Origin: Microbispora corallina
Lineage (GTDB): Bacteria > Actinomycetota > Actinomycetes > Streptosporangiales > Streptosporangiaceae
NCBI RefSeq assembly: GCF_016863035.1
Contig: NZ_BOOC01000013.1
Coordinates: 124,001 to 188,000 of the forward strand
Direction: 5' to 3'
DNA: 64,000 bases
Numbering within the stretch: the first letter of the stretch is position 1; every line of letters begins with the position of its first letter. Of this stretch, positions 54,936 to 63,496 are shown in pieces. The position numbers were made by a program, and so were the translations under genes. The notes below the pieces were generated by a model that had not been told where the DNA came from, did not search any database, and was given only the letters and a program-made list of their open reading frames with translations.

Positions 54936-56678
54936 TCACGGGCGGGGGATGTTGCGGAGGTTGGCCCGGGCCAGCTGGACCATCCGGCCGACGCCGCCGG
55001 AGACGATGATCTTGCTGGCCGACAGCGCGAAGCCGGTCAGCTGCTCCCCCGTGATGCGTGGGGGGATCGACAGGGCGTTCGGGTCCGTCACCACGTCGAC
55101 GAGGGCCGGCCCGTCGTGCCGGAACGCCTCCCGCAGCCCGTCCGCGACCTCCTTCGGGTTCTCCACGCGGACGCCGAACGCCCCCGCGGCCCGGGCGATG
55201 GCGGCGTAGTCGGTGTGCGGGTACGAGGTGCCGTACGGGGGCAGCCCGGCGACCATCATCTCCAGGTCGACCATGCCGAGCGAGGAGTTGTCGAAGACCA
55301 CCACCTTCACGGGCAGCCGGTGCTGGACCAGGGAGAGGAAGTCGCCCATCAGCATGGAGAACCCGCCGTCGCCCGACACCGAGACCACCTGACGGCCCGG
55401 CTGGGCGAGTTGCACGCCCAGGGCCTGCGGCAGGGCGTTGGCCATCGAGCCGTGGCTGAACGAGCCGATCACCCGCCGCCGGCCGTTCGGCGTCAGATAG
55501 CGCGCCGCCCACACGTTGCACATCCCGGTGTCCACCGTGAACACCGCGTCGTCGGCGGCCTCCTCGTCGAGGACCGAGGCGACGTACTCGGGGTGGATCG
55601 GGACGTGCCGGTCCACGTCGCGGGTGTAGGCCGCCACGACGCCCTCGAGAGCGTCGGCGTGCCGCTTCAGCATCCGGTCGAGGAACCGCCGGTCGGTCTT
55701 CTCGCGCACCCGCGGGATGAGGGCCCGCAGCGTCTCGCGGACGTCGCCCCACACCGCGAGGTCCAGCTTCGACCGCCGTCCCAGATGCTCGGGCCGGACG
55801 TCCACCTGCACGGTCCGCACATCGTCCGGGAGGAAGGGACGGTACGGGAAGTCGGTGCCGAGCAGGATCAGCAGATCCGCCTCGTGCATGGCGTCGTACG
55901 CGGCGCCGTATCCGAGCAGGCCGGACATGCCGACGTCGAACGGGTTGTCATACTGGATCCACTCCTTGCCGCGCAGAGCGTGGCCGACGGGCGACTTGAT
56001 CCGCCGGGCGAGCTCCATCACCTCGTCGTGCGCGCCCGCCGTGCCGCTGCCGCAGAAAAGCGTCACCCGCTGGGCCGCGTCGACCATCCGGGCCAGCGCC
56101 GCGATCTCGTCCTCGCCGGGACGGATCGCCGGCCTGCGGGTGACCAGGGCCAGCTCGGCCGCGCGCTCCGGCGCCTCCCGGCCGGCGACGTCCCCCGGCA
56201 GGCTGACCACGGACACCCCGGACCGGCCGACCGCGTGCTGGATCGCCGTCTGCAGGACCCGCGGCATCTGCGAGGGGTGGGAGATCAGCTCGGAGTAGTG
56301 GCTGCATTCGGCGAACAGCCGGTCCGGGTGGGTCTCCTGGAAGTAGCCGGTCCCGATCTCGCTGCTGGGGATGTGCGCCGCGAGCGCGAGGACCGGCGCC
56401 ATGCTGCGGTGCGCGTCGTACAGGCCGTTGACGAGGTGCACGTTCCCCGGGCCGCAGCTTCCCGCGCAGGCCGCCAGGCGCCCGGTGATCTGGGCCTCGG
56501 CCCCCGCGGCGAAGGCGGCCGTCTCCTCGTGGCGGACCTGGACCCACGTGACGTCCGGGCTCCTGCGCACGGCGTCGGTGATCGGGTTCAGGCTGTCGCC
56601 GACGATTCCGTAGATCCGCCGGACGCCGGCCTGGGCGAGGATGTCGACGAACTGCTCCGCGATGGTCTGCCGCGCCAT
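54936..56678 (-). CDS. Pyruvate dehydrogenase (quinone)-like ThDP enzyme
   Basis: 580 residues of the acetolactate synthase/pyruvate oxidase superfamily, nearest PoxB by memory. The N-terminal pyrimidine domain has GIVGDSLNPITDAVRR and the conserved glutamate in RHEETAAFAAGA; the C-terminal ThDP-metal motif is SVSGDGGFSMLMGDFL with DNSSLGM. It would oxidise pyruvate to acetate with electrons going to quinone; the shorter membrane-binding tail differs from E. coli PoxB. GGAGGA is 5-6 bases before ATG 56678. Confidence 0.9.
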   Translation of the reverse strand: MARQTIAEQFVDILAQAGVRRIYGIVGDSLNPITDAVRRSPDVTWVQVRHEETAAFAAGAEAQITGRLAACAGSCGPGNVHLVNGLYDAHRSMAPVLALAAHIPSSEIGTGYFQETHPDRLFAECSHYSELISHPSQMPRVLQTAIQHAVGRSGVSVVSLPGDVAGREAPERAAELALVTRRPAIRPGEDEIAALARMVDAAQRVTLFCGSGTAGAHDEVMELARRIKSPVGHALRGKEWIQYDNPFDVGMSGLLGYGAAYDAMHEADLLILLGTDFPYRPFLPDDVRTVQVDVRPEHLGRRSKLDLAVWGDVRETLRALIPRVREKTDRRFLDRMLKRHADALEGVVAAYTRDVDRHVPIHPEYVASVLDEEAADDAVFTVDTGMCNVWAARYLTPNGRRRVIGSFSHGSMANALPQALGVQLAQPGRQVVSVSGDGGFSMLMGDFLSLVQHRLPVKVVVFDNSSLGMVDLEMMVAGLPPYGTSYPHTDYAAIARAAGAFGVRVENPKEVADGLREAFRHDGPALVDVVTDPNALSIPPRITGEQLTGFALSASKIIVSGGVGRMVQLARANLRNIPRP

Positions 56679-56762
56679 GGCGGTCCTCCGATCGGCTCGG
56701 CGCCCTCTTCCGAGTCTGCGCCGGGCCGACCCTCGATCCCTCAAGCGGGGTCGCGAAATGCG

Positions 56763-56795
56763 AGAACCCCCGGCGCAGTGAGTGCCGAGGGTTCT
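56763..56795 (-). terminator. Terminator after the tRNA cluster
   Basis: On the minus strand AGAACCCTCGGC pairs with GCCGGGGGTTCT (12 bp, one G-U pair) around a 9-base loop, followed by CGCATTTCG. It lies 10 bases beyond the last tRNA-Glu. Confidence 0.7.
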
Positions 56796-56804
56796 TCGTG
56801 GGTG

Positions 56805-56877
56805 TAGCCCCGACCGGATTCGAACCGGCGCTACCGCCTTGAGAGGGCGGCGTCCTAGGCCACTAGACGACGGAGCC
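56805..56877 (-). tRNA. tRNA-Glu (anticodon CUC), copy 1
   Basis: A complete 73-base cloverleaf on the minus strand: acceptor GGCTCCG, anticodon arm CCGCC-CTCTCAA-GGCGG with anticodon CTC at 34-36, and T arm GCCGGTTCGAATCCGGT. The 3' CCA is not encoded. It is the last tRNA of the minus-strand cluster. Confidence 0.95.
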
Positions 56878-56887
56878 GTGTGCAGTG

Positions 56888-56963
56888 TGGTAGTCCCGAG
56901 CGGATTCGAACCGCCGTTACCGCCTTGAGAGGGCGGCGTCCTAGGCCACTAGACGACGGGACC
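56888..56963 (-). tRNA. tRNA-Glu (anticodon CUC), copy 2
   Basis: Nearly identical to the neighbouring copy, differing in the acceptor stem (GGTCCCG) and a few bases of the T arm, same CTC anticodon. The body is 56891-56963; CCA is encoded at 56890-56888. Two tandem Glu genes arose by duplication. Confidence 0.95.
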
Positions 56964-57016
56964 GTGCACTGCGCTGTTCTTCTATCCAGCAGAATCCCTT
57001 TGGTGGGGGGATCCAG

Positions 57017-57088
57017 CTGGGGTACCAGGACTCGAACCTAGACTAACGGAGCCAGAATCCGTCGGGCTGCCAATTACCCCATACCCCA
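57017..57088 (-). tRNA. tRNA-Gln (anticodon CUG)
   Basis: A 72-base cloverleaf: acceptor TGGGGTA/TACCCCA, anticodon arm ACGGA-TTCTGGC-TCCGT with CTG at 34-36, T arm with GTTCGAGTC. First gene of the Gln-Glu-Glu cluster, transcribed leftward. Confidence 0.95.
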
Positions 57089-57262
57089 TCTGCTCGCGAG
57101 ACCCGTCGGTCCCGCTTGCGACTCCGAAAGGATAGCCCAGCTTGGCACCCACCACCAAAACGATTGACCGCGTGCCCCACGATCTCGTCTGACGACGTCC
57201 CTGTGTAAGGCTGGGGGCGAACGCCAGCACCCCGCCCCGCACCACGTGAGGAGCCGCGAGAG

Positions 57263-59242
57263 ATGATCTCGGCCGCGAACCCCTTCCTCAGTCCCAGCAC
57301 GCTGCCGTACCAGCTGCCCCCGTTCGAGGAGATCGAGGAGGAGCACTACGGGCCGGCGTTCGAACAGGGCATGGCCGAGCACCTCGCGGAGATCGAGGCG
57401 ATCGCGGACGACCCGGCGCCGCCGACGTTCGAGAACACGATCGAGGCGCTGGAGAGGTCGGGACGGCTGCTCGACCGGGTGTCCGCGGTGTTCTTCAACA
57501 AGGCGTCGTCCGACACCACCCCGGGCGTCCAGGCCATCCAGAAGGACGTGACGCCCAAGCTGACCCAGCACGCCGACGCCATCCACCTCAATCCCCGGCT
57601 GTTCGCGCGCATCAGGGCGGTGGAGCCGGCAGACGACGAGCAGCGGTGGCTGCTGGAGCGCTACCTGACCGACTTCGTGCGGGCGGGGGCGGAGCTCGGC
57701 CCGGACGACCAGGAGCGCCTCAGGGCCATCAACGAGCGGCTGTCCACGCTCGGGACGACGTTCCAGCAGAACCTCCTGGCCGACACGAACGCCCGGGCCG
57801 TCGTGGTCGACGACGTGGCCGAGCTGGAGGGCCTGTCGGAGGACGCCGTCAACGGGCTGGCCGAGACGGCCCGGGAGCGCGGACTGGACGGCAGGTACCT
57901 GATCACGCTGGTGCTGCCGACCGGCCAGCCGTCCCTCGCGGAACTGGCGAACCGGTCGCTGCGGCGGCGCGTCCACGAGGCGTCGGCCGGGCGCGGCGCG
58001 GACAACGCCGACCTGATCAAGGAGATGGCGCGGCTGCGCCGGGAGCGGGCGCGGCTGCTGGGCTACGGGAGCCACGCCGAGTACGTCCTGGCCGATCAGA
58101 CGGCCGGCACGACCGCGGCCGTCACCGAGATGCTCGACCGGCTGGTCCCGCCGGCCGTCGCCAACGCCCGCAAGGAGCAGGCCGACCTGGAGGAGGTCGC
58201 CGGGCACGCCGTCCAGCCGTGGGACTGGTCGTTCTACGCGGAGAAGGTGCGCAGGGCGCGGTACGACATCGACAGCGCCCAGATGCGGCCGTACTTCGAG
58301 CTGAACACCGTCCTGGAGAAGGGGGTCTTCCACGCGGCCACCCGCCTGTACGGCGTCACGTTCACCGAGCGGCCCGACCTGCGCGCCTACCACCCGGAGG
58401 CGCGGGTGTTCGAGGTCGCCGACGAGGACGGCAGCCTGCTCGGGCTGTACATCGGCGACTTCCACGCGCGTGCCTCGAAGCGGGGCGGCGCGTGGATGAA
58501 CAGCCTGGTCAAGCAGTCGGGCCTGGAGGGCACGAGGCCCGTCGTGGTCAACAACCTCAACATCGTCAAGGGCGAGCCGACGCTCATGACGTTCGACGAG
58601 GTCAACACGATGTTCCACGAGTTCGGCCACGCGCTCCACGGACTGTTCTCCGACGTCCGCTACCCGCGCTTCTCCGGTACGGCGGTGCCGCGCGACTTCG
58701 TGGAGTACCCGTCCCAGGTGAACGAGATGTGGGCCACCCATCCGGAGATCCTGGCGAACTACGCGCGGCACCACGAGACGGGCGAGCCGATGCCGCAGGA
58801 CCTCGTCGACCGGATGCTGGAGACCCAGAAGTTCAACCAGGGGTTCGCCACGGTGGAGTACCTGGCGGCCACCCTGCTCGACTGGGCGTGGCACACGGCG
58901 TACGAGGGCGAGGACGTGGCGGAGTTCGAGGCCCGGGCACTCAGGGACGCGGGCGTGGATCTGCCGGCCGTGCCCCCGCGTTACCGCAGCACCTACTTCG
59001 CGCACATCTGGGCGGGCGGCTACAGCGCCGGCTACTACTCCTACATCTGGAGCGAGGTCCTCGACGCCGACACGGTCGAGTGGTTCAACGAGAACGGCGG
59101 CCTGCGGCGGGAGAACGGCGACAGGTTCCGCCGGGACCTGCTCTCCAGGGGCGGCAGCGTGGACGCGATGACGGCCTTCCGGGCGTTCCGCGGCCGGGAT
59201 CCGGAGATCACGCCCCTGCTGGCCCGCCGCGGCCTCCTGTGA
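57263..59242 (+). CDS. dcp: M3-family metallopeptidase (peptidyl-dipeptidase Dcp-like)
   Basis: 659 residues of the thimet oligopeptidase fold. The zinc motif HEFGH is at residues 452-456 within MFHEFGHALHGLF, followed by DFVEYPSQVNEMW with the third ligand region. No signal peptide is present, so it acts in the cytoplasm on short peptides. GAGGAG precedes the ATG. A strong terminator follows. Confidence 0.94.
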   Translation: MISAANPFLSPSTLPYQLPPFEEIEEEHYGPAFEQGMAEHLAEIEAIADDPAPPTFENTIEALERSGRLLDRVSAVFFNKASSDTTPGVQAIQKDVTPKLTQHADAIHLNPRLFARIRAVEPADDEQRWLLERYLTDFVRAGAELGPDDQERLRAINERLSTLGTTFQQNLLADTNARAVVVDDVAELEGLSEDAVNGLAETARERGLDGRYLITLVLPTGQPSLAELANRSLRRRVHEASAGRGADNADLIKEMARLRRERARLLGYGSHAEYVLADQTAGTTAAVTEMLDRLVPPAVANARKEQADLEEVAGHAVQPWDWSFYAEKVRRARYDIDSAQMRPYFELNTVLEKGVFHAATRLYGVTFTERPDLRAYHPEARVFEVADEDGSLLGLYIGDFHARASKRGGAWMNSLVKQSGLEGTRPVVVNNLNIVKGEPTLMTFDEVNTMFHEFGHALHGLFSDVRYPRFSGTAVPRDFVEYPSQVNEMWATHPEILANYARHHETGEPMPQDLVDRMLETQKFNQGFATVEYLAATLLDWAWHTAYEGEDVAEFEARALRDAGVDLPAVPPRYRSTYFAHIWAGGYSAGYYSYIWSEVLDADTVEWFNENGGLRRENGDRFRRDLLSRGGSVDAMTAFRAFRGRDPEITPLLARRGLL

Positions 59243-59278
59243 CCCGTTGACGCGCCCCGGCGGACGCCGGGCTCGCGC

Positions 59279-59312
59279 GAAGGCCCCGCATCGCGACCGA
59301 TGCGGGGCCTTC
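59279..59312. terminator. Terminator after the M3 peptidase gene
   Basis: GAAGGCCCCGCATCG and its exact complement form a 15-bp stem around CGAC, 37 bases beyond the peptidase stop and before the convergent gltX end. Confidence 0.85.
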
Positions 59313-59425
59313 CGCGCAGGACTCCACAGCCGGACCGCGACGGCGGGGGCTCTCGACGCGGGTCCCGGAGCACACCCGGGCGCGGGGCCCTGAAGGGGGC
59401 TCCGCGCCGCGGCCGACCGGGACCG

Positions 59426-60799
59426 TCAGGAGGCGGCCGTCAGCCGCTCCAGAGCGCTGCGGACGCGGCCGAGCGCGCGCTCGCGGCCGAGGACCTCGAT
59501 CGACTCGAACAGCGGCAGGCCGACCGTGCGGCCGGTGATCGCGACGCGGACGGGCGCCTGGGCCTTGCCGAGCTTGAGCCCGTGGGCGGCGCCCACCTCC
59601 TCAAGCGCCTCCTTGAGCGACTCCGGGTCCCAGGCGGCCGACTCCAGCCGCTCGGCGTAGCCCGTGAGGATCTCGGCGGCGCTCTGCTTCATCGCCTTGT
59701 CCCAGGAGGCCTGGTCGAACACCGGCTCGTCGAGGAAGAGGAAGTCGACGGCGGCCGTGACCTCCGACAGCACGGCGACCCGGGTCTGCACGAGCTCGGC
59801 GACGCGGGCGAACACCTGCCGGTCCCAGGACCGGTCGAGCCACGGCTCGCACCGCGAGACGAACACGTCCAGGGGCAGCGCCCGGATGTACTCCCCGTTG
59901 AACGCCCGCAGCTTCTTCTCGTCGAAGAACGCGGGGGCCTGGTTGACGTCCTCCAGGCGGAACAGCGGCATCATCTCCGACCAGGGAAGGATCTCCCGGT
60001 CGTCGCCGGGCCCCCAGCCGAGGAGCATGAGGTAGTTGACCATCGCCTCCGCGAGGTAGCCCTCCTCGCGGTAGGACTCCAGGGCCACCTTGTCGCGCCG
60101 CTTGGACAACTTCTGGCGCTTCTCGTTGACGATCACCGGGACGTGCGCCCAGACCGGGGGCCGGGCGCCGAGCGCCTCCCACAGCAGCTGCTGCTTCGGC
60201 GTGTTCGACAGGTGCTCCTCGGCCCGGACGACGTGGCTGATCCGCATCTCCATGTCGTCGACCACGTTGGCCAGGATGAACAGCGGCGAGCCGTCGCCGC
60301 GCACGATGACGAAGTCCTCCATGGCGGAGTTGGGGAACTCCACCCGCCCCCGGACCTTGTCGTCCACGACCGTCACGCCCTCGTCCGGCGTCCGGAAGCG
60401 CACGGCGCCCTCGGCGAGGCCGAGGTCGCGGCAGTGGCCGTCGTAGCCCTGGTGCTCGGAGCCGGTCCGCGCCTTGACGTCCTCGCGGGTGCAGGTGCAG
60501 TGGTAGGCCTTGCCGTCCTTGAGCAGCCTGGCCGCCGCCTCGCGGTGCTGCTGCTCATAGGCGGACTGGAAGTAGGGCCCCTCGAAGTGGGGCGAGTCGC
60601 CGTTGATCCCGATCCAGGCGAGGGCCGAGATGATCCCCTCGGTCCACTCGGGACGGTTGCGGGCCGCGTCCGTGTCCTCGATGCGCAGCACGAACGTGCC
60701 GCCGGACTGCTCGGCGATCGCCCAGTTGAACAGCGCCGAACGGGCGCCGCCGACGTGGAACATGCCGGTGGGCGAGGGGGCGAAGCGCACCCTAGTCAC
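59426..60799 (-). CDS. gltX: Glutamyl-tRNA synthetase
   Basis: 457 residues of class I synthetase: [21 protein letters not shown] holds the HIGH-like motif and [11 protein letters not shown] the KMSKS motif, with a partial zinc-like stretch ([10 protein letters not shown]). It charges tRNA-Glu and, if the organism uses the GatCAB route as most actinobacteria do, also tRNA-Gln; both tRNA genes lie 3-4 kb away. The GTG start overlaps the upstream FAH gene stop by 8 bases (GTGACTAG). Confidence 0.96.
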   Translation of the reverse strand: MTRVRFAPSPTGMFHVGGARSALFNWAIAEQSGGTFVLRIEDTDAARNRPEWTEGIISALAWIGINGDSPHFEGPYFQSAYEQQHREAAARLLKDGKAYHCTCTREDVKARTGSEHQGYDGHCRDLGLAEGAVRFRTPDEGVTVVDDKVRGRVEFPNSAMEDFVIVRGDGSPLFILANVVDDMEMRISHVVRAEEHLSNTPKQQLLWEALGARPPVWAHVPVIVNEKRQKLSKRRDKVALESYREEGYLAEAMVNYLMLLGWGPGDDREILPWSEMMPLFRLEDVNQAPAFFDEKKLRAFNGEYIRALPLDVFVSRCEPWLDRSWDRQVFARVAELVQTRVAVLSEVTAAVDFLFLDEPVFDQASWDKAMKQSAAEILTGYAERLESAAWDPESLKEALEEVGAAHGLKLGKAQAPVRVAITGRTVGLPLFESIEVLGRERALGRVRSALERLTAAS

Positions 60800-61562
60800 G
60801 TGAGATCACCCGGTTAGTGAGAGTTCCGATTCCTTCGATGCCGACGCTGACCTCGTCGCCGACGGCCATCGGGCCGACCCCCGCCGGCGTGCCCGTCAGG
60901 ATGACGTCGCCCGGCAGGAGTGTCATGACCGAGGTGACGTAGGCGACGAGCGCCGGGACGTCGTGCAGGAGCAGGGACGTGCGCGCGCTCTGCCGCAGAT
61001 CGCCGTTCAGCGCGGTGGTGATCGCCAGGTCGGACGGGTCGACCGACGTCTCGATCCACGGGCCGAGCGGGCAGAACGTGTCGAAGCCCTTGGCCCGGGT
61101 CCACTGCCCGTCCTTCTTCTGCAGGTCGCGGGCGGTGACGTCGTTGGCGCAGGTGTACCCGAAGATCACGTCGTGGGCCCGCTCCACCGGCACGTCGCGG
61201 CACAGCCGCCCGATGACGACGGCGAGCTCTCCCTCGAAGTCGACCCGGCTCGACAGCTTCTCCGGGTAGGCGATCGGCTCGCCCGGCCCGATCACGGACG
61301 TGCTCGGCTTGAGGAAGAGGGTGGGCTCCTCCGGCGGCTCGCCGCCCATCTCCCGCGCGTGGTCGGCGTAGTTCTTGCCGATGCACACGACCTTGCTGGG
61401 CAGCATCGGGGCGAGCATGCGGACCTCGGCCACCGGGAACCTCTCACCGGTGAACTCCACCCCGCCGAAGGGGTGGCCGTTGATCCTTGCGACGACCTCG
61501 CCGCCGTCTTCCACCGCTCCGAACGCGACCCCGTCGCCCTTGGAGAACCTCGCGATACGCAC
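60792..61562 (-). CDS. Fumarylacetoacetate hydrolase-family protein
   Basis: 256 residues with the FAH domain: [43 protein letters not shown] with metal ligands, and [15 protein letters not shown]. Members hydrolyse or decarboxylate beta-keto acids; the substrate is unknown. It is overlapped by gltX and the pair is conserved in Streptomyces, from memory. The start is GTG with no ribosome site, so probably leaderless. Confidence 0.93.
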   Translation of the reverse strand: MRIARFSKGDGVAFGAVEDGGEVVARINGHPFGGVEFTGERFPVAEVRMLAPMLPSKVVCIGKNYADHAREMGGEPPEEPTLFLKPSTSVIGPGEPIAYPEKLSSRVDFEGELAVVIGRLCRDVPVERAHDVIFGYTCANDVTARDLQKKDGQWTRAKGFDTFCPLGPWIETSVDPSDLAITTALNGDLRQSARTSLLLHDVPALVAYVTSVMTLLPGDVILTGTPAGVGPMAVGDEVSVGIEGIGTLTNRVISRD

Positions 61563-61721
61563 GTGACGAGCCTAGGTCATGTCCCCGAGGTCTCACGCCC
61601 GCCGCCCCGTGCCTGTGGACGACGGGCGGCCCGCCTCCGGGGACCGGCGGGAGCGCCCTCGTAAGGTGGTCGTGGTGGCCGATCACGGCCACGTGGGGAT
61701 CGATTTCGTACGGGAGTCCAA

Positions 61722-62111
61722 GTGCCTTCGGTCGTGAAGATCAATGTGCTGACGGTGCCCCAGGAGATGCGGGAGCAGCTCGAGAAGCGGTTCGCCAACC
61801 GGGCCGGCATGGTCGAGTCGTCCGACGGGTTCGAGTGGTTCGAGCTCCTGCGCCCCATCGAGGGCACCGACCGTTACCTCGTGTACACCCGCTGGCGCAG
61901 CGAGGAGGACTTCCAGCGCTGGCAGGAGAGCCAGGCCTTCCAGGCGGGCCACGCCCAGGCCGCCGCGCAGGCCCAGAGCCAGGGGGAGAGCCAGAGGCAG
62001 GGCCACCCGCACGGCCAGGGTCACGGTCACGGCCACGGCGGTCCCGCCGCGAGCGGCTCGGAGCTGTGGTCGTTCGAGGTCGTCGAGACGGCGGCGCCCA
62101 AGCAGGGCTGA
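61722..62111 (+). CDS. MhuD-like heme-degrading monooxygenase with His-rich insert
   Basis: 129 residues of the ABM/IsdG fold, closest from memory to mycobacterial MhuD: KINVLTVPQE (N8), RFANRAGMVESSDGFEWFELLRP, YLVYTRWRSEEDFQRW (W67) and the haem-ligand position H77. Between there and the last strand (LWSFEVVE) is an insert of about 30 residues, Gln-rich then GHPHGQGHGHGHGG (His at 95, 97, 101, 103, 105), absent from MhuD. GGGAG lies 5 bases before the GTG start. It may degrade haem for iron, with the insert binding metal. Confidence 0.88.
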   Translation: MPSVVKINVLTVPQEMREQLEKRFANRAGMVESSDGFEWFELLRPIEGTDRYLVYTRWRSEEDFQRWQESQAFQAGHAQAAAQAQSQGESQRQGHPHGQGHGHGHGGPAASGSELWSFEVVETAAPKQG

Positions 62112-62129
62112 CGTCCAGGGCGCGGGGGC

Positions 62130-62714
62130 TCAGGACACGGCGTCGAGGGGGTTGGCGGCGATGCGGGACGCGATGCCGCCGATGACCGCCTCCGCCGCCG
62201 CGCTCGACGGCTTGCGCCGCGCCTCGTCCTCGAACGCGGCCAGGAACTCCGCGCCGAACCCGAGCCGGGGGTGGCGGGCCAGCACCTCGGCCCGCGCCTC
62301 CGGCGGGAACTCCTCCGGCCGCCGCCCGGAGACGTCCCAGCTCGTGGCGATCTGCAACAGGTGCGACTCCGCGTCGGCGGCCGGGGATACGTCGTCCCTC
62401 ATGTGCAGCACGATGATCTCCTCGGCGCGGGCGGCCCGCTCCCGCGGCCAGCCGGCGGCGACCCCGAAGGCCCAGGCCACGTGGCCGCCCGCCTCCTCGA
62501 ACGCCACCCGGTGGCCGTCTAACCCCTCGGTCAGCCCGATGTCGTGGAGCAGCGAGGACACGTAGTAGAGCTCGTCGTCGAACGCGATGCCGTGCGCCCG
62601 GCCGTACATGGCGCCCCAGAGGTACGAGCGGATGGAGTGGTTGAGCAGGGCGGGCGAGCAGAAGCGGGTGGCGACGGCCAGGGCGGCCGCGGCGGCGGGC
62701 GTCTCGGGGAACAT
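62130..62714 (-). CDS. HD-domain phosphohydrolase-like protein
   Basis: 194 residues with HD metal-binding residues: H26 (LLNHSIRSYLWG), H57-D58 in LLHDIG, and a later histidine in VLHMRDD. Such proteins hydrolyse nucleotides or cyclic-nitrile-type compounds (similar to cyanamide hydratase). No second domain; substrate unknown. ATG 62714 is used. Convergent with the MhuD-like gene. Confidence 0.88.
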   Translation of the reverse strand: MFPETPAAAAALAVATRFCSPALLNHSIRSYLWGAMYGRAHGIAFDDELYYVSSLLHDIGLTEGLDGHRVAFEEAGGHVAWAFGVAAGWPRERAARAEEIIVLHMRDDVSPAADAESHLLQIATSWDVSGRRPEEFPPEARAEVLARHPRLGFGAEFLAAFEDEARRKPSSAAAEAVIGGIASRIAANPLDAVS

Positions 62715-62810
62715 GGGCTCCAGGCTGCCAGAGAGCCCGTCCCGGCACGAGCGGCCGTTTGCGGGAACCCCGCTCACAGCGCCGGGGACGGCCAGGCCAG
62801 TCTTGGGGGC

Positions 62811-63431
62811 ATGAACCGAGCGCTGATCGTCATCGACGTCCAGAACGAGTACTTCACGGGGTCCCTGCCCATCGCGCATCCGCCGCGGGAGGAGAGCCTG
62901 GCCGCGATCCTGCGGGCCATGGACGCCGCCGGACGCAACGGCGTGCCCGTCGTGGTGGTGAGGCACACCGCCCCCGAGTCGTCCCCGCTGTTCGCCCGGG
63001 GCTCCCACGGGTGGGAGCTGCGCGGCGAGGTGGCAGGCCGGCGGTACCGGCACCTGGTGGACAAGGCGAAGGCGTCGGCCTTCCACGAGACCGGGCTGCG
63101 CGACCTGCTGGCCGGTCTCGGGGTCGACACGCTGGCCGTCGCGGGATACATGACGCAGAACTGCGACGAGTCCACCGCCCGCGACGCCTTCCACCTCGGG
63201 TTCGCCGTGGAGTTCCTGTCGGACGCGACCGGTACGGTGCCCCTGGCGAACGCCGCGGGGAGCCGTACGGCCGAGGAGGTCCACGAGAGCGTGCTGGTGG
63301 TCATGCAGTCGAACTTCGCGGCCGTCACGACGACGGACCGCTGGATCGAGGCCGTGGAGGCCCGCCTGCCGATCCCCCGCCCGAGCATCTGGGAGAGCAC
63401 GGCCGTGGCGAGGGATACGCCTGCGACTTGA
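62811..63431 (+). CDS. Isochorismatase-family cysteine hydrolase
   Basis: 206 residues with the cysteine-hydrolase triad: D9 (LIVIDVQNEY), K87 (VDKAKASAF) and C118 (GYMTQNCDESTARDA, followed by the family RDA). Members include nicotinamidase, isochorismatase and amidases; the substrate here cannot be named. GGGGG precedes the ATG. Divergent from the HD gene. Confidence 0.92.
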   Translation: MNRALIVIDVQNEYFTGSLPIAHPPREESLAAILRAMDAAGRNGVPVVVVRHTAPESSPLFARGSHGWELRGEVAGRRYRHLVDKAKASAFHETGLRDLLAGLGVDTLAVAGYMTQNCDESTARDAFHLGFAVEFLSDATGTVPLANAAGSRTAEEVHESVLVVMQSNFAAVTTTDRWIEAVEARLPIPRPSIWESTAVARDTPAT

Positions 63432-63496
63432 CGAGATCACCGGGATTCGGACAGCATGTCCCGCCTCCACATCACGGTCGCTCGAAAGGAACCGGC

